From the NCBI RefSeq assembly GCF_005217455.1, contig NZ_SZPQ01000004.1:124001-188000 (forward strand): DNA of 64,000 nt, read 5' to 3'. Under the pieces are notes generated by a model, which worked only from the letters and a program-made list of their open reading frames with translations, did no database searches and was not told the origin of the DNA. The DNA is from Martelella alba. GTDB lineage: Bacteria > Pseudomonadota > Gammaproteobacteria > Enterobacterales > Enterobacteriaceae. Positions 1-10,015 of this stretch are shown here, one piece after another. Made by a program: the position numbers and the translations under genes. Position 1 is the first letter of the stretch. The number at the start of each line of letters is the position of its first letter.

Positions 1-668
1 TCCAGGGAGTGCGGGTGCTCACCACGGCACTGTTCAAGGAAGTGGCGGGTGAACGAAACGCCAGGTTCGATAATAAAGGGGATCGGTATTACGATTTGAT
101 TTCCGCGTTGCACAAATCGGTGCGCGGCTCGGCGCCGGATGCGGCGCTCTATTGGTATGCCCGGATCATCACCGCCGGCGGCGATCCGTTATATGTCGCC
201 CGCCGGCTATTGGCGATCGCCTCCGAGGATGTCGGTAATGCCGATCCTCGCGGCATGCAGGTGGCGCTGGCCGCATGGGATTGCTTTACCCGGGTTGGGC
301 CGGCGGAGGGCGAACGGGCTATCGCCCAGGCGATCGTGTACCTGGCTTGCGCGCCAAAAAGCAACGCGGTCTATACCGCTTTCAAGGCCGCCATGCTGGA
401 TGCACGGGAAAAGCCCGATTTTGATGTGCCGGCGCATCTGCGCAACGCGCCCACTCGGTTGATGAAGGAAATGGGGCTGGGCGCGGAATACCGCTATGCT
501 CATGATGAGCCCAATGCTTATGCCGCCGGTGAAAACTATTTCCCGTCGGAGATGGCCGCCACGCGTTATTATCAGCCGACCACGCGCGGGCTGGAAGCGA
601 AAATCGCCGAAAAGCTTGCTTGGCTTAACGAGCAGGATCAAAATAGCCCGATAAAACGCTACCGATAA
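1..668 (+). CDS. rarA: RarA (MgsA) replication-associated recombination protein, C-terminal part
   Basis: This is the 3' half of rarA, which runs off the left edge; the frame is open from base 3, leaving about 221 residues of a protein that is about 447 residues in E. coli. RarA is a AAA+ ATPase related to clamp-loader subunits and RuvB that acts at stalled replication forks. The ATPase motifs lie outside the window. The visible part is the helical tetramerisation region, with family-typical stretches such as [29 protein letters not shown] and the C-terminal QNSPIKRYR. The gene precedes serS on the same strand, as in E. coli. The GTG at base 9 is an internal codon, not a start. Confidence 0.95.
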   Translation, partial: QGVRVLTTALFKEVAGERNARFDNKGDRYYDLISALHKSVRGSAPDAALYWYARIITAGGDPLYVARRLLAIASEDVGNADPRGMQVALAAWDCFTRVGPAEGERAIAQAIVYLACAPKSNAVYTAFKAAMLDAREKPDFDVPAHLRNAPTRLMKEMGLGAEYRYAHDEPNAYAAGENYFPSEMAATRYYQPTTRGLEAKIAEKLAWLNEQDQNSPIKRYR

Positions 669-691
669 ACTGCCTGTTGCGGTAAGGTTAG

Positions 692-2065
<1,374 letters not shown>

Positions 2066-2073
2066 CACATGCT

Positions 2074-2093
2074 GCGGCGGGGATTCCCGCCGT
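2074..2093 (+). terminator. Hairpin just after serS
   Basis: A perfect 7-bp stem (CGGCGGG with CCCGCCG, loop GATT) lies 9 bases after the serS stop. A clear T tract is missing, so it may be a transcript-end stabiliser or a weak terminator rather than a classic intrinsic terminator. Confidence 0.4.
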
Positions 2094-2101
2094 CCTTCCC
2101 C

Positions 2102-2132
2102 GCGACGCGCCTTCAGGAAGACAGCGCGTCGC
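2102..2132. terminator. Inverted repeat between convergent serS and the lasso exporter gene
   Basis: A 9-bp perfect inverted repeat, GCGACGCGC and GCGCGTCGC, with a 13-base centre ends just before the exporter stop codon (2137 on the minus strand). It can fold in transcripts from both directions and so could act as a shared end for the two converging genes. No T tract follows on either strand. Confidence 0.35.
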
Positions 2133-2136
2133 TATG

Positions 2137-3810
2137 TCATGCATCCCGATGTTCCCGTGATGATATGGCCTCTAATCGAATCGTTTTATCCGCCTTTCGA
2201 CAAAAGTCGGGTTTATGGGTGACCATAATGACAGTCAGACCCATCGCCTTGAGATAGGCGAAGATCTTACTCGCCATCCGCTCGTCAAGCGCCGAGGAGG
2301 GTTCGTCCAGCAATATGATCTCTTTGCGCCTGGCCAGAGCGCGTCCAATGGCAATCCGTTGCTTTTCGCCGCCGGAGAGTGGCTGTTCGGGGGTTATCAT
2401 CCGATCGAGCAGGGCGATTGCGTCGTTGACCCGGCCGATTCCATCAAGCTCAAGGAGGCGGGCAATGTCATAGAGCTGTGCATCCGCTACAGGGTAATCG
2501 CAGCCATAGAGAAGATTTTCCCGCAATGTGCCGGTGAAAACCTTGGGTTGCTGACGGGCAATGGCGCAGTGTGCTGCGATATCCCTGATGCCAAGGCCGC
2601 GTATGTCCTGGCCTCGGAAATACAATGTACCCTCACCCAGTGGATGCAGGCAGGACATTATCTGCAATAATAGGGATTTACCCACTCCCGATGGCCCGGT
2701 AATCGTCACCAGTTCGCCCTGTTGGATCACGAAAGAAAGGTCTTTAACAATAATGTGATTCTCAATCGTAAGAGCCAGATTTTTCGCTAAGAAAATCTCT
2801 TTGGGGGATGTTTGACCGAACGCTTTGGTCAGGGATGGGGCAATTTCTTCCCGGTCAAAAAAAACATCGAGTCGTTTAATGGCTGACAGGTCTTTTTTGA
2901 TGTTAATGAGCGAACCTCCGACCAGTATTAAGGGCAAAGCAATCTGGGTAATATATCCTCCCAAGAGAATATAATCCCCTGCCGGTCGAATTCCCTTAAC
3001 AGTCAGTATGGCGGCATAATAGGTAAAACCAGTGAGTAGAACACCCAAGAACAGGATCTGATATATCATAAACCGACCTATCTTACGGTTACCGAGACTG
3101 ATTGTGCCTATATACCGTTTTACCAGATGACTCAATGTATGCATCTCTTTCTGGTAACTTGCATTTATCTTGATATCATCCAATAACGACAATTTTTCGG
3201 AGAGATGACTGGTAATATGATTATGCATTTCCATCATATTATGATGAACATTTACGCTTTTTTGTGAAAAGTGATAACTTAACAAAAAAAAGAGGGCTAA
3301 AGAGGCGAGATAGACGAGGGAAAAAATCAACCCTGCTTTTGCGAGGATAACTACCAAGGATAATGAGATTTGTATTAAAAGCGGTAGTAGCCCCCAAAAC
3401 AATGTATGTACCAAAGACACGAAAGATTCCCGCCCGCGGGTCATTTCCTCTATGATATGCCCCACTGTCATGTCATTTAGCGGGGAATAACGGGCATGGA
3501 TGATTTTGGAAAAAATGGAACTGTGGACGGCTGACTCGGTTTTTACTAAAAAACCGGCTGACACCGTATTGTTTACCCATTCCATCACATTGGCGGTTGT
3601 CCAACATAATGAGAATAAAATAACGTAAAGGTAAAAATAGGCGACGTTGTCCTGAGGTGTGGTAATGATGTTAATGGATTGACTCAAAAAATAGGGGGTT
3701 AATACATTCACCCCTGCCACGATAAACATCAGCAATGAAGAGATCAGAAAATCTCTGTGCCAATTTCGGTAATGAGATCTAATATGCTTGAGGTAATAAC
3801 GTATTTTCAT
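2137..3810 (-). CDS. Lasso peptide ABC exporter / immunity protein (McjD-like)
   Basis: A 557-residue half-transporter with a fused membrane domain and ATPase, the architecture of McjD, which exports microcin J25 and protects its producer. Six hydrophobic segments fall in roughly residues 20-310. The nucleotide-binding domain has Walker A GPSGVGKS (about 372-379), signature LSGGEKQR (478-485), Walker B IILLDEP (498-504) and an H-loop in VTHK (His about 532). It is the last gene of the cluster, 22 bases after the leader-peptidase stop. I chose the ATG at 3810; a GTG three codons upstream (3819) is equally possible and neither has a good ribosome site. Base composition changes inside the gene: the 3' third is near 60% G+C, while the 5' part is much lower. 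Export and immunity are inferred from the family and the context. Confidence 0.88.
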   Translation of the reverse strand: MKIRYYLKHIRSHYRNWHRDFLISSLLMFIVAGVNVLTPYFLSQSINIITTPQDNVAYFYLYVILFSLCWTTANVMEWVNNTVSAGFLVKTESAVHSSIFSKIIHARYSPLNDMTVGHIIEEMTRGRESFVSLVHTLFWGLLPLLIQISLSLVVILAKAGLIFSLVYLASLALFFLLSYHFSQKSVNVHHNMMEMHNHITSHLSEKLSLLDDIKINASYQKEMHTLSHLVKRYIGTISLGNRKIGRFMIYQILFLGVLLTGFTYYAAILTVKGIRPAGDYILLGGYITQIALPLILVGGSLINIKKDLSAIKRLDVFFDREEIAPSLTKAFGQTSPKEIFLAKNLALTIENHIIVKDLSFVIQQGELVTITGPSGVGKSLLLQIMSCLHPLGEGTLYFRGQDIRGLGIRDIAAHCAIARQQPKVFTGTLRENLLYGCDYPVADAQLYDIARLLELDGIGRVNDAIALLDRMITPEQPLSGGEKQRIAIGRALARRKEIILLDEPSSALDERMASKIFAYLKAMGLTVIMVTHKPDFCRKADKTIRLEAISSREHRDA

Positions 3811-3832
3811 GCTAAACACAATTTTTTAGTAA

Positions 3833-4528
3833 TTACAATTTGAATACAAGGGCCAGTTTTATCTGAAGATCGGACCTGTCTCCGATGACAATATCTCCTA
3901 CTTGAACCCAGGCATGGCTAAGGAATGAATAATTTTGCACACCAATAAAAAAACGAGTGTCGTTATTGACTTTAACTAGAAATTGGAATAGCGCCAAGCT
4001 ATGTTCGAGGCATGCAACCCGGAAAGGCAAGAAAGGCGCGACATGCCGTAAAGCGGTATTAATGGAAAGCATTTTCTGCCATTGTCCACCATGAGTACAA
4101 ATCATCCCCGCACGAGTCTTGAGCTTGGTCATGTGTCGCAACATGTATCCTAATCCAAAGAGAGATAGAATTATCTTGACCTTTAACAGTTTGATAAAAG
4201 CTAATACTATTATACTGCGGCTATATCGAGAGTCAATATGATGGCTGTTTAGCCTCCACTCATAATTATCGATACCCAGATGCTCGCCTTTATAATAATT
4301 GAATATTTGTTTGTTTTTCGATGCAATGATTAATTTTCTTTTATATAGATAATTGGCTAACTCATTATTGTTATGACGCAGGTCACCCATTAAATGTTTT
4401 ATAATATATTCACTTTTTTTTGCATCAAAAATCCAGTAATGGCCTTTATGTGAGTCAAATAAAATAAGTTCATTATCAATTACGACATGGTTGACATGAT
4501 CAGCAAATCGACATGCCTCTCCTTTCAT
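3833..4528 (-). CDS. Lasso peptide leader peptidase with fused RRE (B protein, McjB-like)
   Basis: A 231-residue fused B protein. Residues 1 to about 80 look like the PqqD-type RiPP recognition element that binds the precursor leader. The C-terminal part is the transglutaminase-like cysteine protease that cuts the leader off. The expected catalytic triad is visible: Cys173 in ACLEHSLAL, His205 in SHAWVQV and Asp217 in IVIGD, in the spacing typical of lasso B2 domains. The start at 4528 is supported by an AGGAGG five bases upstream. That start lies 29 nt inside the end of the cyclase gene, so the two are probably translationally coupled. The gene is strikingly A+T-rich compared with the chromosome. 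Family assignment is strong; the substrate is inferred from the adjacent precursor. Confidence 0.9.
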   Translation of the reverse strand: MKGEACRFADHVNHVVIDNELILFDSHKGHYWIFDAKKSEYIIKHLMGDLRHNNNELANYLYKRKLIIASKNKQIFNYYKGEHLGIDNYEWRLNSHHIDSRYSRSIIVLAFIKLLKVKIILSLFGLGYMLRHMTKLKTRAGMICTHGGQWQKMLSINTALRHVAPFLPFRVACLEHSLALFQFLVKVNNDTRFFIGVQNYSFLSHAWVQVGDIVIGDRSDLQIKLALVFKL

Positions 4529-5990
4529 GATAACCTCCTAATTCAATATTTTTCATAAAAACTGAAAAGCATAAGTAATGTATGAGTTCAAATGATATTT
4601 TTAGACCAAAATTTTCATGGTTATCAAGTTGACAATGATAATAATCTCTTTCAATACTCAAAATATCAAGCCATTTATCATTATTAATGCTCTCACGGAT
4701 ATCATCAATATGGTTTGTGAAATACTTTTGATAGATGCCAGTCAAATGTCCTTTACTATTTCTTAATATGGGGGATTTCCCATAATTAAGATAAACATTT
4801 TTTTTAAAAGGAAGTCTTTTTTGAGATTTGTTGAAGGTTTCATAAACAGGTTGAGCAATGGAAAAATTTATCATTTCCCGACAAGTATAGGGAGTAAATA
4901 TCCTGGCATATTGGCCTCTGTGATTCTCTACGATGGCTTGTATTATGTCCATGAGTTGCATATTCATCAACGATGCTTTTTTCTTGTTCTTAAAAAGGTT
5001 GAAGATAAAATCGCCATATGTCCTTTCTTTTTCATGTCGATTTCTTTTGAAGAAAATTTTCGCAATGACTTGAATAATGGGTATGCCACTAAAGCACGAG
5101 AATTCATATAATTTTCTTAAGGCAAACGAACATCCTTTATCGTAGTATGCGTTGACGATATACTCAGGAAGTGGGGGATCACAAAAAATGTGATCTCCGC
5201 CATGCCCGTTTAAAACACAATAATTATTTATATCCACTGGACACGATGAATACCCTTTTTGTTGTGCAGTGTAAAACATTAAGGATAAGTTGGGGATGGT
5301 TATGTCTTTGTTAAATTCTGATAAGGTAAATAAATCTTGTGATTGTACACTATGAATTATTTGTCTGATGCCTAGGTTTTCACAAAATGATTTCGATATC
5401 TCAAAATCCTCTTTTGAACTTATATCTGGGTGATGCCATGTCAATGCAATTATATCTTTTTTGGGTTTGCAGCGGATGGCTGCGTATAGTAACGCAGTAG
5501 AATCCAAACCACCGGAGAATTCAATGATGACTTTTTCATATCGACAATGATTGATTATAAATTTTTCAAGTATATCAGTAGGCTTCTGTGTCGTTCCCAT
5601 CAAAAAAAAGGAATGGTTCAATGAAATATAGACACCCAATGCCTTAATGCAAATATTCGCATCAAAGCCTGGCAGTAATTCATATATATCTTCCCATGGT
5701 GTTGTTCCATTATAGCTCTCACCAAATTTGAGAAAATTTTTCAGGAACTCGTAATTAAGTATTCTTGCGTTTGTCTTCAGTAGGGTGTATATATTATTAC
5801 TGATGGTGATATTTTTCGTATTTTTATTAAGATGTATAAAAATTGCCTCATTCTGGTCGTGATTATTCTTGATAAGGAAACCATGATCTAGCCATTTAAC
5901 TATAATTTTCATCTCAGGATAAGCGAGATATCTAAATTTATTTTTATTGAATGGATTAATGATAATCGAACAAACATCTGAGCATGGCAT
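4500..5990 (-). CDS. Lasso peptide macrolactam synthetase (C protein, McjC-like, asparagine-synthetase fold)
   Basis: A 496-residue protein with the asparagine synthetase B layout: a poorly conserved N-terminal glutaminase-like region, then an ATP pyrophosphatase domain with the PP-loop SGGLDS at 159-164 and the downstream NGHGGDHIF at 261-269. Lasso cyclases adenylate the Asp/Glu side chain of the core and join it to the new N-terminal amine. The N-terminus is Met-Pro-Cys; in family members the glutaminase site is non-functional. The start at 5990 has a GAGAG ribosome site. G+C is roughly one third in a sampled line, far below the flanking housekeeping genes. It sits between the precursor and the peptidase genes, so the order is A-C-B-D rather than the A-B-C-D of microcin J25 and capistruin. 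Confidence 0.92.
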   Translation of the reverse strand: MPCSDVCSIIINPFNKNKFRYLAYPEMKIIVKWLDHGFLIKNNHDQNEAIFIHLNKNTKNITISNNIYTLLKTNARILNYEFLKNFLKFGESYNGTTPWEDIYELLPGFDANICIKALGVYISLNHSFFLMGTTQKPTDILEKFIINHCRYEKVIIEFSGGLDSTALLYAAIRCKPKKDIIALTWHHPDISSKEDFEISKSFCENLGIRQIIHSVQSQDLFTLSEFNKDITIPNLSLMFYTAQQKGYSSCPVDINNYCVLNGHGGDHIFCDPPLPEYIVNAYYDKGCSFALRKLYEFSCFSGIPIIQVIAKIFFKRNRHEKERTYGDFIFNLFKNKKKASLMNMQLMDIIQAIVENHRGQYARIFTPYTCREMINFSIAQPVYETFNKSQKRLPFKKNVYLNYGKSPILRNSKGHLTGIYQKYFTNHIDDIRESINNDKWLDILSIERDYYHCQLDNHENFGLKISFELIHYLCFSVFMKNIELGGYHERRGMSIC

Positions 5991-6043
5991 GGTTTTCTCT
6001 CACAGTCATAATTGAAATAGCTGATGCCGCATAGTTATTTTTA

Positions 6044-6066
6044 AAGCGGTGGCAAAGCCACCACTT
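6044..6066 (-). promoter_or_regulatory. Stem-loop between lasso precursor and cyclase genes
   Basis: On the transcribed strand AAGTGGTGGC pairs with GCCACCGCTT (one G-U pair) around a TTT loop. It begins 8 bases after the precursor stop and ends about 50 bases before the cyclase start. Only a short T run follows. A structure at this place could let the small precursor message accumulate over the enzyme messages, by partial termination or by blocking 3' decay. That role is inferred from position. Confidence 0.6.
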
Positions 6067-6074
6067 CAAATTAA

Positions 6075-6230
6075 TCAATAGAATTTATAGACACCACGTC
6101 GTAACTCGAGGATCGGGCCACCCGCCTTACCTCGGGTGAAGCGTTTGGCATCGAGCATGAGTACTCCTTTTGGCATGCTCGTTGAATCCAAGTCATTTGC
6201 ATTGGTAATACTTTTTAGATGAAAAAACAT
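6075..6230 (-). CDS. Lasso peptide precursor (A protein), 18-residue core with Gly1 and Glu9
   Basis: A 51-codon gene starting at 6230 behind a strong AAGGAGG ribosome site (8-base spacing) and ending in TGA at 6075. The leader is residues 1-33. It carries PKGVLML, which resembles AKGVIQI in the McjA leader, and it ends Thr32-Arg33, with Thr at the penultimate position as in nearly all lasso precursors. The core is residues 34-51, GKAGGPILELRRGVYKFY. Gly1 and Glu9 are placed for a nine-residue macrolactam ring, leaving a nine-residue tail with Arg11, Arg12, Lys16 and the bulky Tyr15, Phe17 and Tyr18. The core is cationic. It is the first gene of the operon, directly before the cyclase. An in-frame ATG at 6254 would add eight residues but has a weaker ribosome site. 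Confidence 0.9.
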   Translation of the reverse strand: MFFHLKSITNANDLDSTSMPKGVLMLDAKRFTRGKAGGPILELRRGVYKFY

Positions 6231-6819
6231 AAAATTTACCTCCTTGTAGTACATGATTGCCTGACGTTTCTTATAAGATAATGACTTTTTTATAATGGAT
6301 CCAGTTTTTTTAAAAGTATTTTGTGAGGAGGTTTAAGATAATATCGGAATTAACTTCTGCCGAAGAGTTGTCGGAAAAAACATTAATATTGTATTGAAAA
6401 ATATAAATTTCCAAAAGTTGCGTTGCATGTTTGCGACAAACAAGCCACACAGAAGTTCGCCGCATTGTGAAAGGGGTGAGTAAAGTTATTTGCTGAGCGA
6501 ATAACATGTATACCTAGCATAATTAAAGTCACACACTTTGTGAACTTGGGTTTGCTCGATTGCTGTCGCGCTTAACTTGAGTTATTAAGAATAGATTATT
6601 GGGTCTTCACATTGTCCGCGCCGCCGTTACCCGGATTTGTCCCGAATCCTGGGTGATTAATAACGACAGAGGAGGAAAAAGTCGGTTTTGTCGCCGGCCA
6701 CGATAAGATCCTTTTACGCCGTTGCAAAAAATGCTGCGTTTAATTCAACCAATTGACTTTTCTTGCCATAGTGTCATGATGCGCGCAATTTCTCTCCACG
6801 TGTCCGGTTTTCTCATTTT
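6231..6819. other. Intergenic region upstream of the lasso operon and ycaD
   Basis: This 589-base spacer must hold the lasso promoter (minus strand) and the ycaD promoter (plus strand). It is A+T-rich near the precursor, with TATAAA-like stretches around 6270-6290 on the minus strand, but I could not find a convincing -35/-10 pair. A 65-codon minus-strand ORF at 6310-6507 has no recognisable feature and is probably not a gene. Confidence 0.5.
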
Positions 6820-7965
6820 ATGTCCGTCTATACCCGCCCGGTGGTCATGTTGCTGACCGGGTTGTTGTCGTTGACGATTTCCATTGCGGTACTGAATACG
6901 CTGGTGCCGCTTTGGCTGACCCACGCATCCTTGCCTACCTGGCAAATCGGTCTCATTGGATCGGCTTATTTTACCGGTAATCTGGTTGGCACCCTTCTGG
7001 CCGGTATCCTCATCAGGCGCGTCGGATTCAATCGGGGTTTTTATTTGGGCTGCGCGGTATTCGCCTTGGCGACGCTTGGGCTGGAACTGGCGGAGAATTT
7101 CGGTAATTGGCTGATATGCCGGTTTATTGCCGGCGTTGCCTGCGCCCTCATCTGGGTGGTGGTGGAAAGCGCCCTGATGCGTAGCGGCACGCTGAAAACC
7201 CGGGGCCGGCTATTGGCCGCTTACATGATGGTCTATTACCTGGGGACGGTCATCGGCCAACTGCTGCTAAGCGGCATGCCCACCACATTCCGTTCAGTGC
7301 TGCCCTGGACCGTCGCGTTAATGGCGGCGGCCGTCCTGCCGCTTTTGTTCAGCCGCATTGAAGGCCAGGATGCCGGGACGCCGCGTATCGCCGTCTGGCC
7401 GATGTTGCTGCGCCGTAACGCCCGCCTGGGCATAAATGGCTGCGCAATGTCGGGCGTGGTGCTTGGCTCGCTTTACGGCCTGTTGCCGCTTTATCTTTCC
7501 CACAAGGGCTTGAGCGATGGCCGGGTGGGCTATTGGATGGCATTATTGGTCAGCGCGGGCATTCTCGGTCAATGGCCGGTGGGACGGTTGGCGGATCGCT
7601 ATGGGCGCCTGATGGTGTTGCGGGTTCAGGTGTTTATGGTCGTTGTCGGCAGTCTGGCGATGTGGGGCGGTTCGGCCATGACGCCGGCGCTGTTCTTGCT
7701 GGGAAGCGCGGGGTTCACGCTATATCCGGTGGCCATGTCCTGGGCTTGCGAGAAAGTCGACCCGGCGGAACTGGTGGCGATGAACCAGGCGCTGCTACTC
7801 AGCTATACCATTGGCAGTCTGCTGGGGCCGAGTATGACCGCCATGCTGATGCAGCGGTATTCGGATCAATGGCTGTTCGTGGTTATCGCGGCGATGGCGG
7901 TGATTTATTTGATGGCCTTGTTGCGTAAACCCGATCACCATCATACTCCGGTTACAACGGCGTAA
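6820..7965 (+). CDS. ycaD: YcaD-type MFS transporter
   Basis: A 381-residue protein, essentially the length of E. coli YcaD (382). It has about twelve hydrophobic segments and the major-facilitator loop signatures: [13 protein letters not shown] after TM2 and the repeat [14 protein letters not shown] in the second half. It is an inner-membrane secondary transporter of unknown substrate. Its position next to serS (apart from the inserted cluster) and before the pfl genes matches the E. coli order. No strong ribosome site precedes the ATG. It is read away from the lasso operon, so a role in lasso transport is not indicated. Confidence 0.85.
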   Translation: MSVYTRPVVMLLTGLLSLTISIAVLNTLVPLWLTHASLPTWQIGLIGSAYFTGNLVGTLLAGILIRRVGFNRGFYLGCAVFALATLGLELAENFGNWLICRFIAGVACALIWVVVESALMRSGTLKTRGRLLAAYMMVYYLGTVIGQLLLSGMPTTFRSVLPWTVALMAAAVLPLLFSRIEGQDAGTPRIAVWPMLLRRNARLGINGCAMSGVVLGSLYGLLPLYLSHKGLSDGRVGYWMALLVSAGILGQWPVGRLADRYGRLMVLRVQVFMVVVGSLAMWGGSAMTPALFLLGSAGFTLYPVAMSWACEKVDPAELVAMNQALLLSYTIGSLLGPSMTAMLMQRYSDQWLFVVIAAMAVIYLMALLRKPDHHHTPVTTA

Positions 7966-8041
7966 CGGTGACGGCCTGCGAATAAGGCCATCACCGCGGG
8001 GGGAAACCCCATCAAACCGCGCAAACGGCCGCAAATCCTTT

Positions 8042-9784
8042 TTAGGCGGCGGGCAACTCGCAGCGGTTCAGGATGGCGGTTTCTCCGTCGCCCAAGCGTT
8101 TGAAGCGCCAGCAGCGGGTATGATAGCGCGCGACGCTGTTGCGATGGGCGACGCTGATTATCGTCACTTCGGGAAGATAATCCGTCAGCATTCGATACAT
8201 CAACTGTTCCGTCTCATCATCCAGCGCGCTGGTGGCCTCGTCCAAAAATAAGATATCCGGCTGGATCAGCAGCGCCCGGGCAAAAGCCAGTCGTTGCTGT
8301 TCGCCGGGCGACAGCCAATGGCTCCAGTTCGTCTCATAATTTATCATCGGCTTCAGATGCGCCAGCCGGCAACGTTCCAACATTGCCAGCATCTGCGCTT
8401 CGCTGAAATGATCCGGCGCTTCGGGGTAGCATAAGGCGGCTTGCAGGCTGCCGATGGGAATATAACTGCGTTGGGGCAAAAACAGGACCTTCTTGCCGGC
8501 TTGCAAACCGATTGCGCCGGAACCGTAAGGCCAGATACCGGCGATGGCGCGCAAAAGTGTGGATTTGCCGCAACCGGAGGGACCGACAATCAGCACCCGT
8601 TCTCCGGGGGCAATGGCTTGGGTCGCTCCCTGAAATAGCGGGCGACCGTCGGGGATGGTCAGCGTCAGGTCCTCTAACGCCAGGGCGCTATGGGGCGGCG
8701 TGTGCCGCAAAATGTCGGTATTCTGGCTACAATGTCGTTCCACTGCGGCGTTGAAACCCGCCAACCGGTTGATGCAAGCTTTCCAACTGGCCAGTTGATT
8801 AAAGGCATCGATAAACCACGAAAGGGCGCCTTGTATTTCGCCGAAGGCCGAAGAGATCTGCATCAGGGTGCCGAGTTGAATCGCGCCGGAGAAATAACGG
8901 GGCGCCGCCACCAGAATCGGGAAAATGATGGCGAACTGCCCGTAAAAATTGCTGGCCACATTAAGACGGCGGGTAACGCGCATAATAGACCACCAATTGG
9001 CTCGGATGGCTTCAAATTTGCCGTCCAACTGTTTTGCTTCCCGCGGCTCGCCCTGATACAAAGCGATGGCGTCGTTGTTTTCCCGGATACGGATCAAACC
9101 GAAACGGAAATTCGCCTCAAAACGCTCTTGTTCAAAACCCAGGCGCACTAGCGGCTTGCCCACCCGCCAAATAAGTAATGAACCCAATCCAGCGTAAAGT
9201 ATGGCGAACCACACCATGTAACCCGGAACGGTAAAATGGTGACCGCCCAGCATAAAGGCTATGGGACCGCTGACCGACCAGAGAATGGAAATAAAAGACA
9301 CGAAGGTCACGACGCTGGATAACAGGCCCAGGGCCAGCGACAGCGTACCGCTGGTCAGCGCATTGAGATCCTCGGCGATACGCTGATCGGGGTTGTCGAC
9401 AGTTTGCTGCTGTTCGGTATGATAATACACATGATGTTGCAGCCACTTCTCCATATACTGCCGGGTCATCCAGCGACGCCAATACATTTGCAGTCCCTGG
9501 GTTAAATAGATTTTATAAATGGAAATCAGGATAAACAGTAACGCCAGCCAGGTGAAATGGATAAGCTGGCTTTTGAATACCGGGAAGTTTTTGTTTTGCA
9601 GCGCATCATAAAAAACCCGGTTCCATTGATTGAACAATACGCTGATGTACACCGTGGTCAGCGAAAGGATGACGATCACCGCCAGCAGACCCCAGGCTCG
9701 CCATTTTTCCTCGGAACGCCAAAAAGGCTTGATAAGCTGCCACACTTCCCGCCAATGCGCGGCTTTACTGTCTTTTGCTTTCAT
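8042..9784 (-). CDS. YddA-like SbmA/BacA-family ABC transporter (fused permease-ATPase)
   Basis: A 580-residue protein with an SbmA/BacA-type membrane domain (about residues 30-340; family landmarks NQWNRVFYDALQ and WRRWMTRQYMEKWL) followed by an ATPase. The ATPase has Walker A GPSGCGKST (401-409), signature LSPGEQQR (491-498) and Walker [13 protein letters not shown] (511-522). The second signature Gly is Pro, a kind of deviation seen in this group. E. coli YddA has the same layout and is about 561 residues. SbmA, which lacks the ATPase, imports microcin J25 and other peptides, so a peptide or peptide-like substrate is plausible but unproven. In E. coli yddA is elsewhere on the chromosome; here it lies between ycaD and pflA. 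Confidence 0.82.
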   Translation of the reverse strand: MKAKDSKAAHWREVWQLIKPFWRSEEKWRAWGLLAVIVILSLTTVYISVLFNQWNRVFYDALQNKNFPVFKSQLIHFTWLALLFILISIYKIYLTQGLQMYWRRWMTRQYMEKWLQHHVYYHTEQQQTVDNPDQRIAEDLNALTSGTLSLALGLLSSVVTFVSFISILWSVSGPIAFMLGGHHFTVPGYMVWFAILYAGLGSLLIWRVGKPLVRLGFEQERFEANFRFGLIRIRENNDAIALYQGEPREAKQLDGKFEAIRANWWSIMRVTRRLNVASNFYGQFAIIFPILVAAPRYFSGAIQLGTLMQISSAFGEIQGALSWFIDAFNQLASWKACINRLAGFNAAVERHCSQNTDILRHTPPHSALALEDLTLTIPDGRPLFQGATQAIAPGERVLIVGPSGCGKSTLLRAIAGIWPYGSGAIGLQAGKKVLFLPQRSYIPIGSLQAALCYPEAPDHFSEAQMLAMLERCRLAHLKPMINYETNWSHWLSPGEQQRLAFARALLIQPDILFLDEATSALDDETEQLMYRMLTDYLPEVTIISVAHRNSVARYHTRCWRFKRLGDGETAILNRCELPAA

Positions 9785-10015
9785 AACTCAGCGATCATAT
9801 TAATTACCAAAGCAACCATGATACGGGATCATTTGCCAGTTCTCTGAAAAAAAATGAGCGACTTTGGTAAAAAAGCATGTAAACCAAAAAAGGTTAATTG
9901 ACAAAACATGTGAGAGGACAGCGTGTTACGCCGCTATGGCTGACAGGGCGAAAAGGCGGCGCCCCGGAAGAGGGCGCGGTGGGGAGCAAACGGCCTGAGC
10001 GGAACGCCCGAAGGC

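Noticed and set aside
6075-6254. Longer lasso precursor starting at ATG 6254
   Set aside because: In frame, but the strong AAGGAGG lies between it and the ATG at 6230, which is therefore preferred.
6310-6507. 65-codon minus-strand ORF upstream of the lasso precursor, considered as a second precursor
   Set aside because: No Thr-x-Gly cleavage site followed by Asp/Glu at 7-9, and no ribosome site.
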